64,000 nucleotides of DNA from Metabacillus litoralis (GCF_020524045.1 NZ_JAIVKL010000002.1:434001-498000), one strand, 5' to 3'. Shown: positions 45,263-56,334, counted from the stretch's first letter. Numbers and translations are program-made. The notes: generated from the sequence alone by a model not told the origin.

Positions 45263-46775
45263 CCTCGTCTACCTCCTTAGAAAAGACTTTCTCAGCTAAT
45301 TGAATCGCTTTTAACATCGCACTTGCTTTATTACATGTTTCTTTCCACTCAAGCTCCGGGACACTGTCGACAACAATACCTGCTCCTGCCTGAACATAGG
45401 CTGTATTATTTTTAACTGTAATCGTTCGAATAGTAATACAAGAATCAATATTGCCATCAAATCCTACGTATGCTACACATCCTGCATAACTACCTCTTGC
45501 ATTTGGTTCTAATTCATTGATAATTTGCATTGCTCGAATTTTCGGGGCACCTGAGACAGTTCCTGCAGGGAAAGATGATAAAAGCGCGTCCATTGGATGA
45601 ACTTCTTGCTTTAATTTTGCAGTAACCTTAGAAATAAGGTGCATAACATGTGAAAACCGGCCGACTTCCATTAAAGTAGGTGTTGTTACAGAGCCATATT
45701 CTGCTACTCTTCCTAAATCATTTCTAGCTAAGTCGACAAGCATATAATGCTCTGCTTTTTCTTTATCATCATTTATTAATTCTTCTTCAAAATATTGATC
45801 TTCTTCAATCGTTTTCCCACGTCTTCTAGTACCTGCAATCGGGTGAATTTCAAGATGCTTATCTTGAATATAAATTAACCTCTCCGGAGAGCTCCCTACT
45901 AATTCAGTATCATTTATCCGTATATAAAATAAATAGGGTGAAGGGTTAACAATCCTTAAAATTCTATATAATGAAAATCCATCTGTTGAGATTGGTATTT
46001 CAAAACGTTGAGACAATACACCTTGAAAAATATCACCTGCTCGAATATACTCTTTTACTTTTTCTACATCTTCTAAAAATTTGCTTTTCTCATAATTTGA
46101 TTTAATATCATCAAAATTCACATCAAAAGACTCTGATACAGCTAAAGGCAATTGTTCCGGTTGAGTTTTTTGATTTAACATACTAACATATTTATTTAGT
46201 TTAGCCTCTGCAAGCTGATATATCGCTTTTAGATTCCCCTCTTTTTCATCACCATTTACCCGAACATAATGAATGAAATATAGTTGTTTTTCATGATGAT
46301 CATAAGCAATGATTGTTTCACAGACAAAGAACATACAGTTTTGTTGATTTAAGTCATTAGTGTGATGTTTTTCAACTTTTTCGAAAATTGAAACGGCATC
46401 ATATCCTATATAGCCTACAGCTCCACCGACAAAAGGTATATCTATATCTGGCAATTTAATGGCTAAATGATTTTGTAATTGCTTAAACGTATTCGTAATT
46501 GAATGTGATTTTGATAATGTTTTTCTTTGCTCATTTAGGATTGAAAATTCTCCATGACTTTCTTCGATAAATAAAAATGGATTAAGACCAATAAATGAGT
46601 ATCGTGACCAATTCGATTCAGCATCTTTACTTTCTAATAAATAAACAGCTTCATCTTTAAAGAGTTGAAACAATTGGATTGGTGTAATGGTGTCAACCAT
46701 ATACTTTTCTACAATGGGGATTGTTCGATAATGTTTGCTATCTTTACTAAAAGTGGTAAAAGAAGAAAAATTCAA
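45234..46775 (-). CDS. trpE: Anthranilate synthase component I
   Basis: A 513-residue enzyme making anthranilate from chorismate. The tryptophan-binding LLES element is in EAVYLLESKDAES, so feedback inhibition is expected. The chorismate-binding domain has LSQRFEIPIS, GSSPERLI, PIAGTRRRGKT and SGAPKIRAM. The start is TTG 46775 after GGAGGAGTGAG. No trpG (glutaminase) is in the operon; in B. subtilis it lies in the folate operon. Controlled by the TRAP leader at 46781-47086. Confidence 0.96.
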   Translation of the reverse strand: MNFSSFTTFSKDSKHYRTIPIVEKYMVDTITPIQLFQLFKDEAVYLLESKDAESNWSRYSFIGLNPFLFIEESHGEFSILNEQRKTLSKSHSITNTFKQLQNHLAIKLPDIDIPFVGGAVGYIGYDAVSIFEKVEKHHTNDLNQQNCMFFVCETIIAYDHHEKQLYFIHYVRVNGDEKEGNLKAIYQLAEAKLNKYVSMLNQKTQPEQLPLAVSESFDVNFDDIKSNYEKSKFLEDVEKVKEYIRAGDIFQGVLSQRFEIPISTDGFSLYRILRIVNPSPYLFYIRINDTELVGSSPERLIYIQDKHLEIHPIAGTRRRGKTIEEDQYFEEELINDDKEKAEHYMLVDLARNDLGRVAEYGSVTTPTLMEVGRFSHVMHLISKVTAKLKQEVHPMDALLSSFPAGTVSGAPKIRAMQIINELEPNARGSYAGCVAYVGFDGNIDSCITIRTITVKNNTAYVQAGAGIVVDSVPELEWKETCNKASAMLKAIQLAEKVFSKEVDEDEKTTSTLY

Positions 46776-46780
46776 AATAA

Positions 46781-46811
46781 CTCACTCCTCCAATAAATTG
46801 TGGAGAATGAG
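46781..46811 (-). promoter_or_regulatory. trpE ribosome-binding-site sequestering hairpin
   Basis: On the minus strand CTCATTCTCC (46811-46802) can pair with the ribosome binding site GGAGGAGTGAG (46791-46781), 9 of 10 positions with two G-U pairs and a 10-nt loop. The same CTCATTCTC is perfectly complementary to GAGAATGAG (47004-46996) in the TRAP site, giving two exclusive folds. Confidence 0.75.
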
Positions 46812-46876
46812 ATTTTAGGAGGTTATAAAATTATAGAAGATTAATTAAAAGCACAAATTTTATTTGTTTTGACATG

Positions 46877-46916
46877 AGGACTTTTCAAATCATTAATCAT
46901 AATTTTGAAAAGTCCT
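46877..46916 (-). promoter_or_regulatory. Extra hairpin in trpE leader
   Basis: A perfect 13-bp stem (46877-46889 with 46904-46916), just downstream of the attenuator and without a T-tract on the trp strand. Its role is not known. Confidence 0.6.
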
Positions 46917-46919
46917 ATG

Positions 46920-46958
46920 TAATAAAATTAAAACCCAAAAACACTCTGGTTTTTGGGT
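46920..46958 (-). terminator. trp attenuator
   Basis: ACCCAAAAAC and GTTTTTGGGT (46933-46942, 46949-46958) form the stem; on the minus strand it is followed by TTTTAATTTTATT. It lies 23 bases downstream of the TRAP binding site and well before trpE, as expected for an attenuator. Confidence 0.85.
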
Positions 46959-46981
46959 AGACTTGTGCCATCATCATATAC

Positions 46982-47037
46982 CTCAGCTAAACTCACTCAT
47001 TCTCTGCTACCCTATACTCTTATACTCTACTCAACTA
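46982..47037 (-). promoter_or_regulatory. TRAP binding site, eleven (G/U)AG triplets
   Basis: On the minus strand there are eleven GAG or TAG triplets starting, in plus coordinates, at 47035, 47030, 47025, 47017, 47012, 47007, 47002, 46996, 46992, 46987 and 46982. Spacing is mostly 2 bases between triplets, with one wider gap. Eleven triplets match the eleven subunits of TRAP, which is encoded at 55005-55229. Confidence 0.9.
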
Positions 47038-47056
47038 TTATTTAATCTTCTTCATC

Positions 47057-47086
47057 ATGTTAATATAATTCACTAAAAAATGTCAA
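47057..47086 (-). promoter_or_regulatory. Likely trp operon promoter
   Basis: TTGACA (47086-47081) and TAACAT (47062-47057) on the minus strand with an 18-base spacer, placing the start just before the TRAP triplets. The -35 is perfect; the -10 matches 4 of 6. Implies the trp genes can be read apart from aroH upstream. Confidence 0.65.
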
Positions 47087-47197
47087 GGAGGCATATTCTG
47101 ATTTCATCATCTAGTTATACCCCTACTAACTATTTACAAATGAACTAAGAAGAAGAAAATTCATTACTTTTGATGTGAAAAAGATGCTCTATTAAAA

Positions 47198-47560
47198 CTA
47201 TTTTATTAGATCTGGTCTAAGTACAACAGAATTTCTTGCATACACATGTTGAATTTGATTCTGTTCGATATCGCTTTGAACAGTCATCATGATTCTAATA
47301 CACTTTTCTAGGCTCCCTGGAACAGGTATTTCTTGCATACACATGACTGGAACATAAGTCCATCCTTCTATTTCTCTCAATGCTTTTGCAGGAAAAGTAG
47401 CATTAAGATCTTCTGTTACAGTAATAATAACATGTGCAACATCATCAGCATGGATATTGTTTTTTTGAATCATTTCATAAAGAAGCTCACTTGTTGCTTC
47501 AACAATCATATTAGCTTCATTTTGATCTACTGTTGTTGCTCCTCTAATCCCCCTAATCAA
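47198..47560 (-). CDS. aroH: Chorismate mutase, AroH type
   Basis: A 120-residue trimeric chorismate mutase producing prephenate. It starts at TTG 47560, giving M-IRGIRGATTVDQNEANMIV, the AroH signature with its active-site Arg; CMQEIPVPGSLEKCIR completes the site. GGGGGGAG lies 5 bases upstream, and the start overlaps the aroB stop (TTGA). Confidence 0.94.
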   Translation of the reverse strand: MIRGIRGATTVDQNEANMIVEATSELLYEMIQKNNIHADDVAHVIITVTEDLNATFPAKALREIEGWTYVPVMCMQEIPVPGSLEKCIRIMMTVQSDIEQNQIQHVYARNSVVLRPDLIK

Positions 47561-48651
47561 GATTTCTCCCCCCGTTCTAAAACACGCCACTCTTCAAGTA
47601 AAGATTGTAGTTCTTCTTTAGTAAAAGTATTTGAAGTTGTGACTCCAATTTCTTTTAGCATAATCATTTTAATCTGATTAGCTTTTGTTTTCTTATCTTT
47701 TGTCATTTTATTAATTAAATCTTCAGTTAATTGTTCTGTTGGTACACTAGTTGGAAACCCAATTGTTTCAAACCACTTTTTTATCTCATCATAAGGTAGT
47801 TTTATATTTTGTGATTTATTACTTAACCATAATGCAAATAACATACCTATTGCGACACAATCTCCATGAGAAATTTCACCATAACCAGCTTCTGCTTCTA
47901 TTGCATGTCCTAACGTATGACCAAAATTTAAAATCTCTCGAAGTCCTAATTCACGTTCATCTTGTGAGACAACATCTGCCTTAATTATAATACCCTCAAG
48001 TATCATTCGTTCTATTTTATCAGATGCAAGATCCTCTAAATTGGGTACTTCTTTATAGAGAAATTCATACAAAGTTTTGCTACGGATGAGAGAATGTTTA
48101 ATAACTTCGGCAAAACCAGAACGTAATTCTTCGTGTGGTAGGCTTTTTAAAAATTGACTATCGTAAATAACAGCTTTTGGTTGATAAAAAGCACCAATCA
48201 TATTTTTACCCTCAGGATGATTGATCGCTACTTTTCCACCAACAGCACTGTCATGTGCAAGTAAAGTAGTCGGTATTTGAATATAAGGAATTCCTCTCAT
48301 AAAGGTAGCAGCTACAAATCCTGTTAAATCACCTACAACACCGCCACCAAAAGCAAGGATAACAGACTTTCTATCTAGTCCTTGCTTTAGTGCATATGAT
48401 TGTAATTCATAAAACATATCAAATGATTTGGAAGACTCACCATTTCTGATAACAAACTTACACGTTGACCATTTTTCACTTACCATTTTTTCTAAGTCAT
48501 TACCATAACGTTCATCTATATTATTATCTGTTACAATAAGTACCTTAGAAGGTGATAGCTCTGATAAGACTGGTAATAGCTCTTTTATTACCTTTTCTCC
48601 GACAAGTACTGGGTACGTTGAATCTGATGTTTGTACCAATAGTGAGTTCAT
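47557..48651 (-). CDS. aroB: 3-dehydroquinate synthase
   Basis: A 364-residue NAD- and metal-dependent enzyme of the shikimate pathway. Conserved: FGGGVVGDLTGFVAATFMRG, QIPTTLLAHDSAVGGKVAIN and the metal ligand HTLGHAIEAEAG. It begins one base after aroC ends. Confidence 0.96.
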   Translation of the reverse strand: MNSLLVQTSDSTYPVLVGEKVIKELLPVLSELSPSKVLIVTDNNIDERYGNDLEKMVSEKWSTCKFVIRNGESSKSFDMFYELQSYALKQGLDRKSVILAFGGGVVGDLTGFVAATFMRGIPYIQIPTTLLAHDSAVGGKVAINHPEGKNMIGAFYQPKAVIYDSQFLKSLPHEELRSGFAEVIKHSLIRSKTLYEFLYKEVPNLEDLASDKIERMILEGIIIKADVVSQDERELGLREILNFGHTLGHAIEAEAGYGEISHGDCVAIGMLFALWLSNKSQNIKLPYDEIKKWFETIGFPTSVPTEQLTEDLINKMTKDKKTKANQIKMIMLKEIGVTTSNTFTKEELQSLLEEWRVLERGEKS

Positions 48652-48652
48652 T

Positions 48653-49825
48653 TTAAAAATCCCTCGAGTACGTGTGCATTTTCTGAATATTTTCTTTAAT
48701 CAAATCCATACGATCTAATCCAAATTGCTCGACGATTGCATTTGCTATTTCCCATGCAACAACTGACTCAGCTACAACACTTGCAGCTGGAACAGCACAG
48801 CTATCTGAACGCTCAATACTCGCGCTAAAAGGTTCTTTCGTTTCAATGTCTACACTTTGTAAAGGTTTATACAAAGTAGGAATTGGCTTCATTACTCCTC
48901 TAACAACAACAGGCATTCCAGTTGTCATTCCGCCTTCAAATCCACCTAAATTATTTGATTTACGAGTATAACCTTCCTCAGAATCCCATTGAATTTCATC
49001 ATGAACTTGACTACCAAATCTTCTCGCTGCTTCAAAGCCAATACCAAACTCGACTCCTTTAAAAGCATTAATACTTACGATAGCTCCTGCAATTTTACTA
49101 TCGAGTTTACGATCATAATGAACATAACTTCCAATACCCGCCGGTAAACCTTCTACAACTACTTCTACAATTCCACCAATAGAATCGCCATTTTCTTTCG
49201 CTTGGTCAATAGCTTCCATCATTTTCACTTCAGCTTCACGATCATAGCATCTTACTTGTGATTCCTCTGTTACTGCTAACAAATCATCTATGTTTTTATA
49301 ATTCGTATTCTTTGCTCTGACCCCACCTATTTCTAATACGTGACCAACTACTTTAATGTTCAATTCTGCTAAAATCTGCTTAGCTAGTGCACCCACAGCT
49401 ACACGAACGGTTGTTTCACGTGCAGATGAACGTTCTAAAACATTTCGCATATCCCGATGTCCATATTTCATCGCGCCAACTAAATCCGCATGTCCGGGAC
49501 GAGGACGTGTAATTTGACGTTTAACTTCTTGTTCTTCTTCATTTGAGATAGGTTCAATTCCCATAATTTTAGTCCAATGCTTCCAATCTCTATTTTCAAC
49601 CACAAGTGAAATTGGTGAACCTAAAGCTTTCCCATGTCTAACACCACCAAGAATTTGAACTTGGTCCTTTTCGATTTGCATTCTACGACCTCGACCGTAG
49701 CCCTTTTGTCTTCTTGCTAAATCAGAATTTATCGCTTCTGCCGTTAAATTTAGTCCAGATGGTACACCTTCAACAATTGCAGTTAATTGAGGTCCATGTG
49801 ATTCACCAGCTGTTAAATACCTCAT
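48653..49825 (-). CDS. aroC: Chorismate synthase
   Basis: A 390-residue FMN-dependent enzyme (aroF in B. subtilis, same length). Signatures are [57 protein letters not shown] and [16 protein letters not shown] 49825 follows AAGGGAGAG. First gene of aroC-aroB-aroH. Confidence 0.96.
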   Translation of the reverse strand: MRYLTAGESHGPQLTAIVEGVPSGLNLTAEAINSDLARRQKGYGRGRRMQIEKDQVQILGGVRHGKALGSPISLVVENRDWKHWTKIMGIEPISNEEEQEVKRQITRPRPGHADLVGAMKYGHRDMRNVLERSSARETTVRVAVGALAKQILAELNIKVVGHVLEIGGVRAKNTNYKNIDDLLAVTEESQVRCYDREAEVKMMEAIDQAKENGDSIGGIVEVVVEGLPAGIGSYVHYDRKLDSKIAGAIVSINAFKGVEFGIGFEAARRFGSQVHDEIQWDSEEGYTRKSNNLGGFEGGMTTGMPVVVRGVMKPIPTLYKPLQSVDIETKEPFSASIERSDSCAVPAASVVAESVVAWEIANAIVEQFGLDRMDLIKENIQKMHTYSRDF

Positions 49826-49902
49826 TCTACTCTCTCCCTTCAACGCACTAACGCTTTTAAGTAAAAATATAACATAACTTTTTCTAAAAAAATAGAAAAT
49901 TC

Positions 49903-50793
<891 letters not shown>

Positions 50794-51326
50794 TATTAGT
50801 TAAAACATCTAAGAAATTTTTATTCATTTAGGAATAATTTATAGTATATCTTATATTTATTAGAATTTGCGAAATTTTTGCAGAAAATGACGAAACATGA
50901 AAATAGAATGTTATTTTCACTACCATTTCAGTTCATTTTTTTATAAAAGCTATCATTGAGACCTGTTTAACTTTTCATGAGATTTCACCATAAGGAATGC
51001 CACAATCCGCATACATACAGTACATGCACATTGATGCCTAACTCCTTATAACATTACAAAAGAAACAAAAAATCAAAAAATAAGTCCAAAGTATCCTGTT
51101 TCCAACCAATGATGCTCTTTCAATTCTATATTGGTTACGATCTATGAGAAAACGGGAGTATGTTGATAAATGATGTATTATCAGATGCATATGAGTATTA
51201 AAAATGCTTTTACTCGAGATGAAAAATCTTTGTGTGGAGTGAAATTCCCCTGTAAGATAGCGTGGACCACTACAAGGTGTTTAACATAGCGAGCGAACGT
51301 TTGTATATAGTATAATTTTTATTTTT

Positions 51327-51440
51327 AATGATGTTAACCATTGTTGTTAAGTTCCGTTACAGGCATTCGCTTCTCCCACAGAAGTCTCTTTTATTCATCT
51401 CTACCAAAGCCTAAAATCCAATATTAGCTTTAACATAGTC
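51327..51440 (+). mobile_element. Shortened MITE-like element with 8-bp target duplication
   Basis: 114 bp with GTTCCGTTACAGGCATTCGC on the left and ATTAGCTTTAACATAGTC on the right; the GC-rich middle is deleted and the outermost bases have changed. It is flanked by identical TTATTTTT (51319-51326 and 51441-51448). Confidence 0.85.
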
Positions 51441-51493
51441 TTATTTTTAAATTGACAATTCATAGTCAATTATTGGGGTGATTTATTTTTTCG

Positions 51494-51526
51494 TAATAAA
51501 AAAAACTAGCAAATGCTAGCTTTTTT
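51494..51526. terminator. ndk terminator
   Basis: CTAGC-AAAT-GCTAG hairpin (51506-51519) between runs of A and T; on the minus strand it gives a strong T-tract just after ndk. Confidence 0.85.
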
Positions 51527-51971
51527 AATATATCCAATTATTTATTAACTTTTCATACTCAACAATTTCATTTTCATTGAAAAATAATGAAATTTCTCGT
51601 TTTGCACTTTCAGGTGAATCAGATCCATGAATGATATTCTTACTAACATACATGCTATAATCACCTCGTATTGTACCAGGTTCAGCATCTTTAGGATTTG
51701 TCTTGCCCATCATCTTGCGAGTGATCTCAATTACATTATCTCCTTGCCAAACCATGGCAAAAACCGGACCTGATGTAATAAAATCAACAAGCGCATCATA
51801 AAATGGTTTACCTTTATGCTCACCATAATGCTTTTCAGCTAATTCTTTCGGTATTGTCATTAATTTGGCTCCAACCAATTGTAAGCCCTTACTTTCAAAT
51901 CGACCAACAATTTCCCCGATCAGTTGACGCTGCACCCCATCAGGTTTTACCATTAAAAATGTTTTTTCCAT
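51525..51971 (-). CDS. ndk: Nucleoside diphosphate kinase
   Basis: A 148-residue enzyme that exchanges phosphate between NTPs and NDPs. [15 protein letters not shown] is the N-terminal signature; the catalytic His lies in [19 protein letters not shown] 51971 follows GGTGGAG; a GTG four codons earlier overlaps that site. Confidence 0.96.
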   Translation of the reverse strand: MEKTFLMVKPDGVQRQLIGEIVGRFESKGLQLVGAKLMTIPKELAEKHYGEHKGKPFYDALVDFITSGPVFAMVWQGDNVIEITRKMMGKTNPKDAEPGTIRGDYSMYVSKNIIHGSDSPESAKREISLFFNENEIVEYEKLINNWIY

Positions 51972-52080
51972 AATATTCTCCACCCCATAAAAATTATGTA
52001 TAGGCTTTCATACCCCAAGAAAATAATACCATGTATTGGGATATGAATGCAATCTCAGGGATGGAGAAAATTAGAACTAT

Positions 52081-53043
52081 CTAAAATTTTCTTTTTCCAA
52101 TATATTTTGCAATACTATGCAAAGTAGACCGAGCACGATTCTTTGGAAGAGTTTCCAAGATATCAAAGGCCTTTTTTAAATACTGATCACTTACTTTAGC
52201 TGATTTTTCTATAACGTCTGAAGCTAATATCATTTCTAATACGGGCTCTATTTCTTTAGGTGTCGTTTCATTAGAAATTTTTATTATTTCATTTTTTATT
52301 TCAGGTATTTCTAACGCAAATAAAACAGGAAGAGTAATATTTCCCTGAAGAAGATCACTTCCTACTGGTTTACCTAAGTCTTTTTCGGTAGAAGTAAAAT
52401 CCAGTATATCGTCAGTAATTTGAAATGACATCCCTACATAATAACCAAACCAGTATAATTTATGATGAATCTCTTTTGTTGCTCCAGATGAGACAGCACC
52501 CAATTGGCAACTTACAGCAATTAAAAGCGCAGTTTTTCTTTTAATTCGTTTTAAATATGTACGTAATGATTGATCAAATCGATATTTATCTTTTATTTGT
52601 TCTATTTCACCAAGACATACTTCAACAATGGCTTTTGATAAAATGTGATGAGCCAGTGGATCATCTATATTTGTCATCACTTCCAATGACCTGGCAAGTA
52701 AGTAGTCTCCTGTATACATAGCTATCCGGTTATCCCATCTAGATTTAACAGTGGGTTTTCCCCTTCGCATCTCTGCATCGTCTATTACATCATCATGGAC
52801 AAGTGATGCCATATGAATCGTCTCTAATGCCACGGCAACATATTTTACTTTGTTAATGTTATAGTCACCAAACATAGAAGAAAGCAAAACAAATACTGGG
52901 CGGATTCGTTTCCCTCCCGCTTGCAATAACTCTAAGTTCGCTTCCTTTAATAAGGAATACTCCGAAATAGAGGTTTTTTCAAGTTCTTGTTCAATTATAG
53001 AAAGATCATTATTTAAGAAAGAATACAATGCTTTATATTTCAT
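52081..53043 (-). CDS. hepT: Heptaprenyl diphosphate synthase component II
   Basis: A 320-residue trans-prenyltransferase; catalytic partner of HepS, extending FPP to C35 for menaquinone-7. Aspartate motifs are HDDVIDDAEMRRG and QITDDILDFTS; AGGKRIRPVFVLL is conserved. The C-terminus SIAKYIGKRKF is like that of B. subtilis. The order hepS-menG-hepT is preserved. Confidence 0.95.
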   Translation of the reverse strand: MKYKALYSFLNNDLSIIEQELEKTSISEYSLLKEANLELLQAGGKRIRPVFVLLSSMFGDYNINKVKYVAVALETIHMASLVHDDVIDDAEMRRGKPTVKSRWDNRIAMYTGDYLLARSLEVMTNIDDPLAHHILSKAIVEVCLGEIEQIKDKYRFDQSLRTYLKRIKRKTALLIAVSCQLGAVSSGATKEIHHKLYWFGYYVGMSFQITDDILDFTSTEKDLGKPVGSDLLQGNITLPVLFALEIPEIKNEIIKISNETTPKEIEPVLEMILASDVIEKSAKVSDQYLKKAFDILETLPKNRARSTLHSIAKYIGKRKF

Positions 53044-53197
53044 ATAAATTCACCTTAATACATCTTTTTGTAGTACAAACGTTTTTTCGTTTATTGTCTA
53101 ACTAATACATATTTTCAAAGTAAAAGACCACAATGTTTAAGAAGCAAGCCTGTAGAGAAAACTTCTTATAACAAAGTGGTCTGGCAAAACCTCATCA

Positions 53198-53908
53198 TTA
53201 TCTTTTTTCTTTTACTCCAAGATGCATTGCTGCAACTCCACCTGTAAATGGTTTCACTTCTACTGTTTCAAATCCTGCTTCTTTAAACATACTAGCTAAT
53301 TCTTTCATACCTGGGAAATCTCGAGCTGATTCCTGTAACCATGAATATTCTTTATAACTTTTTGCAAATACCTTTCCAAATAAAGGCATAACGTAACGAA
53401 AATAGAGAGAGAAGAATTGTTTAAAAACAGGTAGTGTAGGTTGTGATGTTTCTAAACAAACAGCTTTACCACCAGGTTTAAGGACACGATGCATTTCTTT
53501 TAGCACCTGTAAGTAATCTGGTACATTTCTCAAACCAAAACCTATTGTTACGAAATCGAATGATTGATCTTCAAAAGGTAATTTCATAGCATTGCCATGA
53601 ATTAGCTCTATATTATTAAGTTTTAATTGCTTAACTTTTTCATGACCAATTTGTAACATATTTTGACTAAAATCTAAACCGACTACTTTACCTTTTGAAC
53701 CAACTGCATCAGCAAGTGCTATACTCCAATCAGCAGTTCCACAGCATACGTCTAAAGCCTTTTGACCAGGCTTTACGTTCATTCTCTTCATTGTTTCTTT
53801 TCTCCAAGCCTTATGGCGCTGAAAGCTTATTACAGAATTCATTTGGTCATAGTTTTTATAAATTTTTTCAAAAACTCCATGGACTCTTTCTTCCTTAGAC
53901 TGATCCAT
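53198..53908 (-). CDS. menG: Demethylmenaquinone methyltransferase
   Basis: A 236-residue SAM-dependent enzyme for the last menaquinone step. [34 protein letters not shown] (SAM motif I) and [15 protein letters not shown] are UbiE/MenG signatures. Starts 5 bases after hepS. Confidence 0.96.
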   Translation of the reverse strand: MDQSKEERVHGVFEKIYKNYDQMNSVISFQRHKAWRKETMKRMNVKPGQKALDVCCGTADWSIALADAVGSKGKVVGLDFSQNMLQIGHEKVKQLKLNNIELIHGNAMKLPFEDQSFDFVTIGFGLRNVPDYLQVLKEMHRVLKPGGKAVCLETSQPTLPVFKQFFSLYFRYVMPLFGKVFAKSYKEYSWLQESARDFPGMKELASMFKEAGFETVEVKPFTGGVAAMHLGVKEKR

Positions 53909-53913
53909 CTTTA

Positions 53914-54666
53914 TTAACCTTCTTCCACTATCTTGTTATCATGTAATGATGATTGAAAATGATCTGGATGTAAATGTTTAAGTAGTAGCTCTCTTAACAT
54001 AGAGTTCTGATAAAAACCCTTGTTAATTAATTCGACTGTTTCTTCAAACAAACCATTACATGTTTTTGTTAGATTATTTATCGATAATTTGCTTTCAAAA
54101 TTAGTATGAAATTTTTCATGAGAGAGTCTTTTATATGTAAGAAATTTGGTTGTTAACAATTTAAGGAAATCCAATTTGTAATGATCAGTTATTTTTTGAA
54201 ATAGAGATGTTTCAACAACAATAACACTTTCTAAAAATTGCTTTTCATTTGCTTCCTTATCATGATATAGCCTGATTTTATGTTCATTTATTTCCTTAAT
54301 AGCAATTGCTAACGTACGAACCATGTTAATGTCCTTAATATTTGAAAGTAACAAATAATATAATCCGCTAAAATAGTCACCAGCTAGAACAGTTAATTGT
54401 CTTTGAACAAACTCATCTGAATTTATCACATTCGTAGTTGTAACATCGTCATGCGTATCAAGAGCAATTTGAACTAACATTGCTGTCAAAATGTAGTTTG
54501 TTTTTAATTCCATAGTAAGGTCTATCTCATCAAAAATTGCATATAAAAGCAGCAACTTATCATCATCTATTTTAGGAGAAGGTAAATGCTTAATCAAAAA
54601 TGGATGTGTTAGTTTTACCTCTAGAGCTTCTTTGATTTTTGCTAACTGTACATCGATGTCCTGCAA
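53914..54666 (-). CDS. hepS: Heptaprenyl diphosphate synthase component I
   Basis: A 250-residue regulatory subunit, without aspartate-rich catalytic motifs. LALDTHD-type text occurs as [11 protein letters not shown], followed by [19 protein letters not shown], as in B. subtilis HepS. TTG 54666 gives M-QDIDVQL and is preferred over GTG 54675 because AAGGGTGA lies at correct spacing. Ends KIVEEG. Confidence 0.93.
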   Translation of the reverse strand: MQDIDVQLAKIKEALEVKLTHPFLIKHLPSPKIDDDKLLLLYAIFDEIDLTMELKTNYILTAMLVQIALDTHDDVTTTNVINSDEFVQRQLTVLAGDYFSGLYYLLLSNIKDINMVRTLAIAIKEINEHKIRLYHDKEANEKQFLESVIVVETSLFQKITDHYKLDFLKLLTTKFLTYKRLSHEKFHTNFESKLSINNLTKTCNGLFEETVELINKGFYQNSMLRELLLKHLHPDHFQSSLHDNKIVEEG

Positions 54667-55004
54667 ATATATCACCCTTGTCCCCGAATTAACATTTTAT
54701 CTCTATTTTCACTAGTCAATGAATATCTATATATTATTTCCTAGCAAAAGTTATGTTTTTGTGAAAAAAGGGGACGGAAATTTCACTAACAAAAGTGTTC
54801 TCGTATTCCTTTACTCCACATCTTAAGCAAACATTCTATCAATATTAAAGATACGTTTTATTATAACATAACTTAGAATCATTTTCTTTTTATAAGGTTG
54901 GTTTTGCAATGATTGCTGTATTCCTCAATTAGCCCAACTTTACAAATTTCATTTTTTTTATTTCAAGCTGAAATAAAAAGTAAAATAAGCAGGGTAATAC
55001 CTAC
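54667..55004 (-). other. Gene-free interval between mtrB and hepS
   Basis: About 340 bases; only a likely mtrB terminator at its right end (54983-55010, 11-bp stem with one mismatch, T-rich on the minus strand). The hep-men promoter should lie here but was not resolved. Confidence 0.45.
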
Positions 55005-55229
55005 TTATTTTCTCGAATCACTTTCTAGCTCACCAATCGCTGTTTGGATTTGTGCTTTACCTCTTATTTTAATAGCAGATGTATGCTCTGTAAATTGAGC
55101 AATCATCACTTCGCCCTTGTCTAATTTTTCAGAATGATGAAAGCGTGTATCTGTGCCTCTTGTAAGACCAATTACATTCACACCATCTTCTATCGCTTTA
55201 ATAACAACAAAGTCATTTTTTTGACTCAT
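55005..55229 (-). CDS. mtrB: Trp RNA-binding attenuation protein (TRAP)
   Basis: A 74-residue protein that forms an 11-subunit ring and binds (G/U)AG repeats when loaded with tryptophan. [20 protein letters not shown] and [20 protein letters not shown] hold the Trp-binding residues and the RNA-binding Lys-35, Lys-54 and Arg-56 (37, 56 and 58 in B. subtilis). It controls the trp leader at 46781-47086 in this window. It follows folE, with a gap of about 100 bases. Confidence 0.97.
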   Translation of the reverse strand: MSQKNDFVVIKAIEDGVNVIGLTRGTDTRFHHSEKLDKGEVMIAQFTEHTSAIKIRGKAQIQTAIGELESDSRK

Positions 55230-55325
55230 GTTTGCACCTACCTATGTCTAGTTTATCTTCCTATTTTATATCATTATTAAATTAATTAGTAGATTATAAA
55301 GAATCCTTAATTGAAATACTTATCA

Positions 55326-55892
55326 CTAACCTTTAATTAATGACAAGACCTCTGCTCTTGAAGCCTCATCTTTTCGAAATATTCCTCTAACTGCAGATGT
55401 AACTGTTTGTGAACCTGGCTTCTTAATGCCTCTCATTGTCATACACATATGTTCTGCTTCAACTACAACCATGACACCATGTGGTTCTAATGATTTATTA
55501 ATACTGTCAGCAATTGTTGAGGTAATTCTTTCTTGTAATTGCGGTCTTTTAGCAACAGCATCAACCGCACGAGCTAATTTACTTAATCCTGTTACCTTAC
55601 CACCTTTTGGAATGTAGGCAACATGCGCTTTACCATAGAACGGAACAAGATGGTGTTCACACATAGAGTAAAACGGAATATCTTTAACCAATACTAATTC
55701 CTCATGATCTTCACCAAAAATTGTTTGAAAGTGCTCTGAAGGATCTTCATTTAAACCACTAAAAACCTCAGCATACATTTTTGCCACTCTTTTTGGAGTA
55801 TCATGTAACCCTTCACGATTTGGATCTTCTCCAATTGCCTCAAGTATTAATTTAATAGCTTGTTCAATTTTCTCATGATTTACGTGTGTCAT
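55326..55892 (-). CDS. folE: GTP cyclohydrolase I
   Basis: A 188-residue enzyme (mtrA in B. subtilis) for the first step of folate synthesis. ATG 55892 follows TGGAGGC, giving [17 protein letters not shown]; sequence upstream in frame is not protein-like. Zinc and catalytic residues lie in [16 protein letters not shown] and HMCMTMRG. It is co-located with mtrB. Confidence 0.96.
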   Translation of the reverse strand: MTHVNHEKIEQAIKLILEAIGEDPNREGLHDTPKRVAKMYAEVFSGLNEDPSEHFQTIFGEDHEELVLVKDIPFYSMCEHHLVPFYGKAHVAYIPKGGKVTGLSKLARAVDAVAKRPQLQERITSTIADSINKSLEPHGVMVVVEAEHMCMTMRGIKKPGSQTVTSAVRGIFRKDEASRAEVLSLIKG

Positions 55893-55988
55893 GTCCAGCC
55901 TCCAGGTTATATTTGATTCAGATTCTAGCATATGATTGGGGATAAAAGCAAAAAATAGTATGTATGTAGAAGTGGAGAATACAAATGA

Positions 55989-56011
55989 AAAGCCCCTTAG
56001 GAAGGGGCTTT
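55989..56011 (-). terminator. hbs terminator
   Basis: A perfect 10-bp stem (AAAGCCCCTT / AAGGGGCTTT) with a 3-nt loop between hbs and folE, followed by a short T-rich stretch on the minus strand. Confidence 0.8.
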
Positions 56012-56055
56012 GTGAAGAAGCTTGTATGTAATGGTTATTACATGACATTTTAAAC

Positions 56056-56334
56056 TTATTTACCTGCTACTGCGTCTTTAAGTGCTTTACCTGGTTTGAA
56101 AGCAGGCACCTTGCTAGCAGCAATTTCAATTTCTTCACCAGTTTGTGGGTTACGACCTTTACGAGCCGCACGCTCACGAACTTCAAAGTTACCGAAACCG
56201 ATAAGTTGTACTTTATCACCATTTTTTAGTGCATCTAAAATTGTATCGAAAACAGCATCAACTGCTTTAGTTGCATCTTTTTTAGATAATTCACTAGCTT
56301 CCGCTACTGCGTTGATAAGTTCTGTTTTATTCAT
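56056..56334 (-). CDS. hbs: Nucleoid protein HU (HBsu)
   Basis: A 92-residue DNA-bending protein. [20 protein letters not shown] starts it; the arm has [23 protein letters not shown] 56334 follows GGAGGAGGTG, an ideal site, so upstream in-frame sequence is leader. Length equals B. subtilis HBsu. Confidence 0.97.
   Translation of the reverse strand: MNKTELINAVAEASELSKKDATKAVDAVFDTILDALKNGDKVQLIGFGNFEVRERAARKGRNPQTGEEIEIAASKVPAFKPGKALKDAVAGK

Noticed and set aside
47333-47677. 114-codon plus-strand frame
   Set aside because: Antisense to aroH and aroB, without a ribosome binding site.
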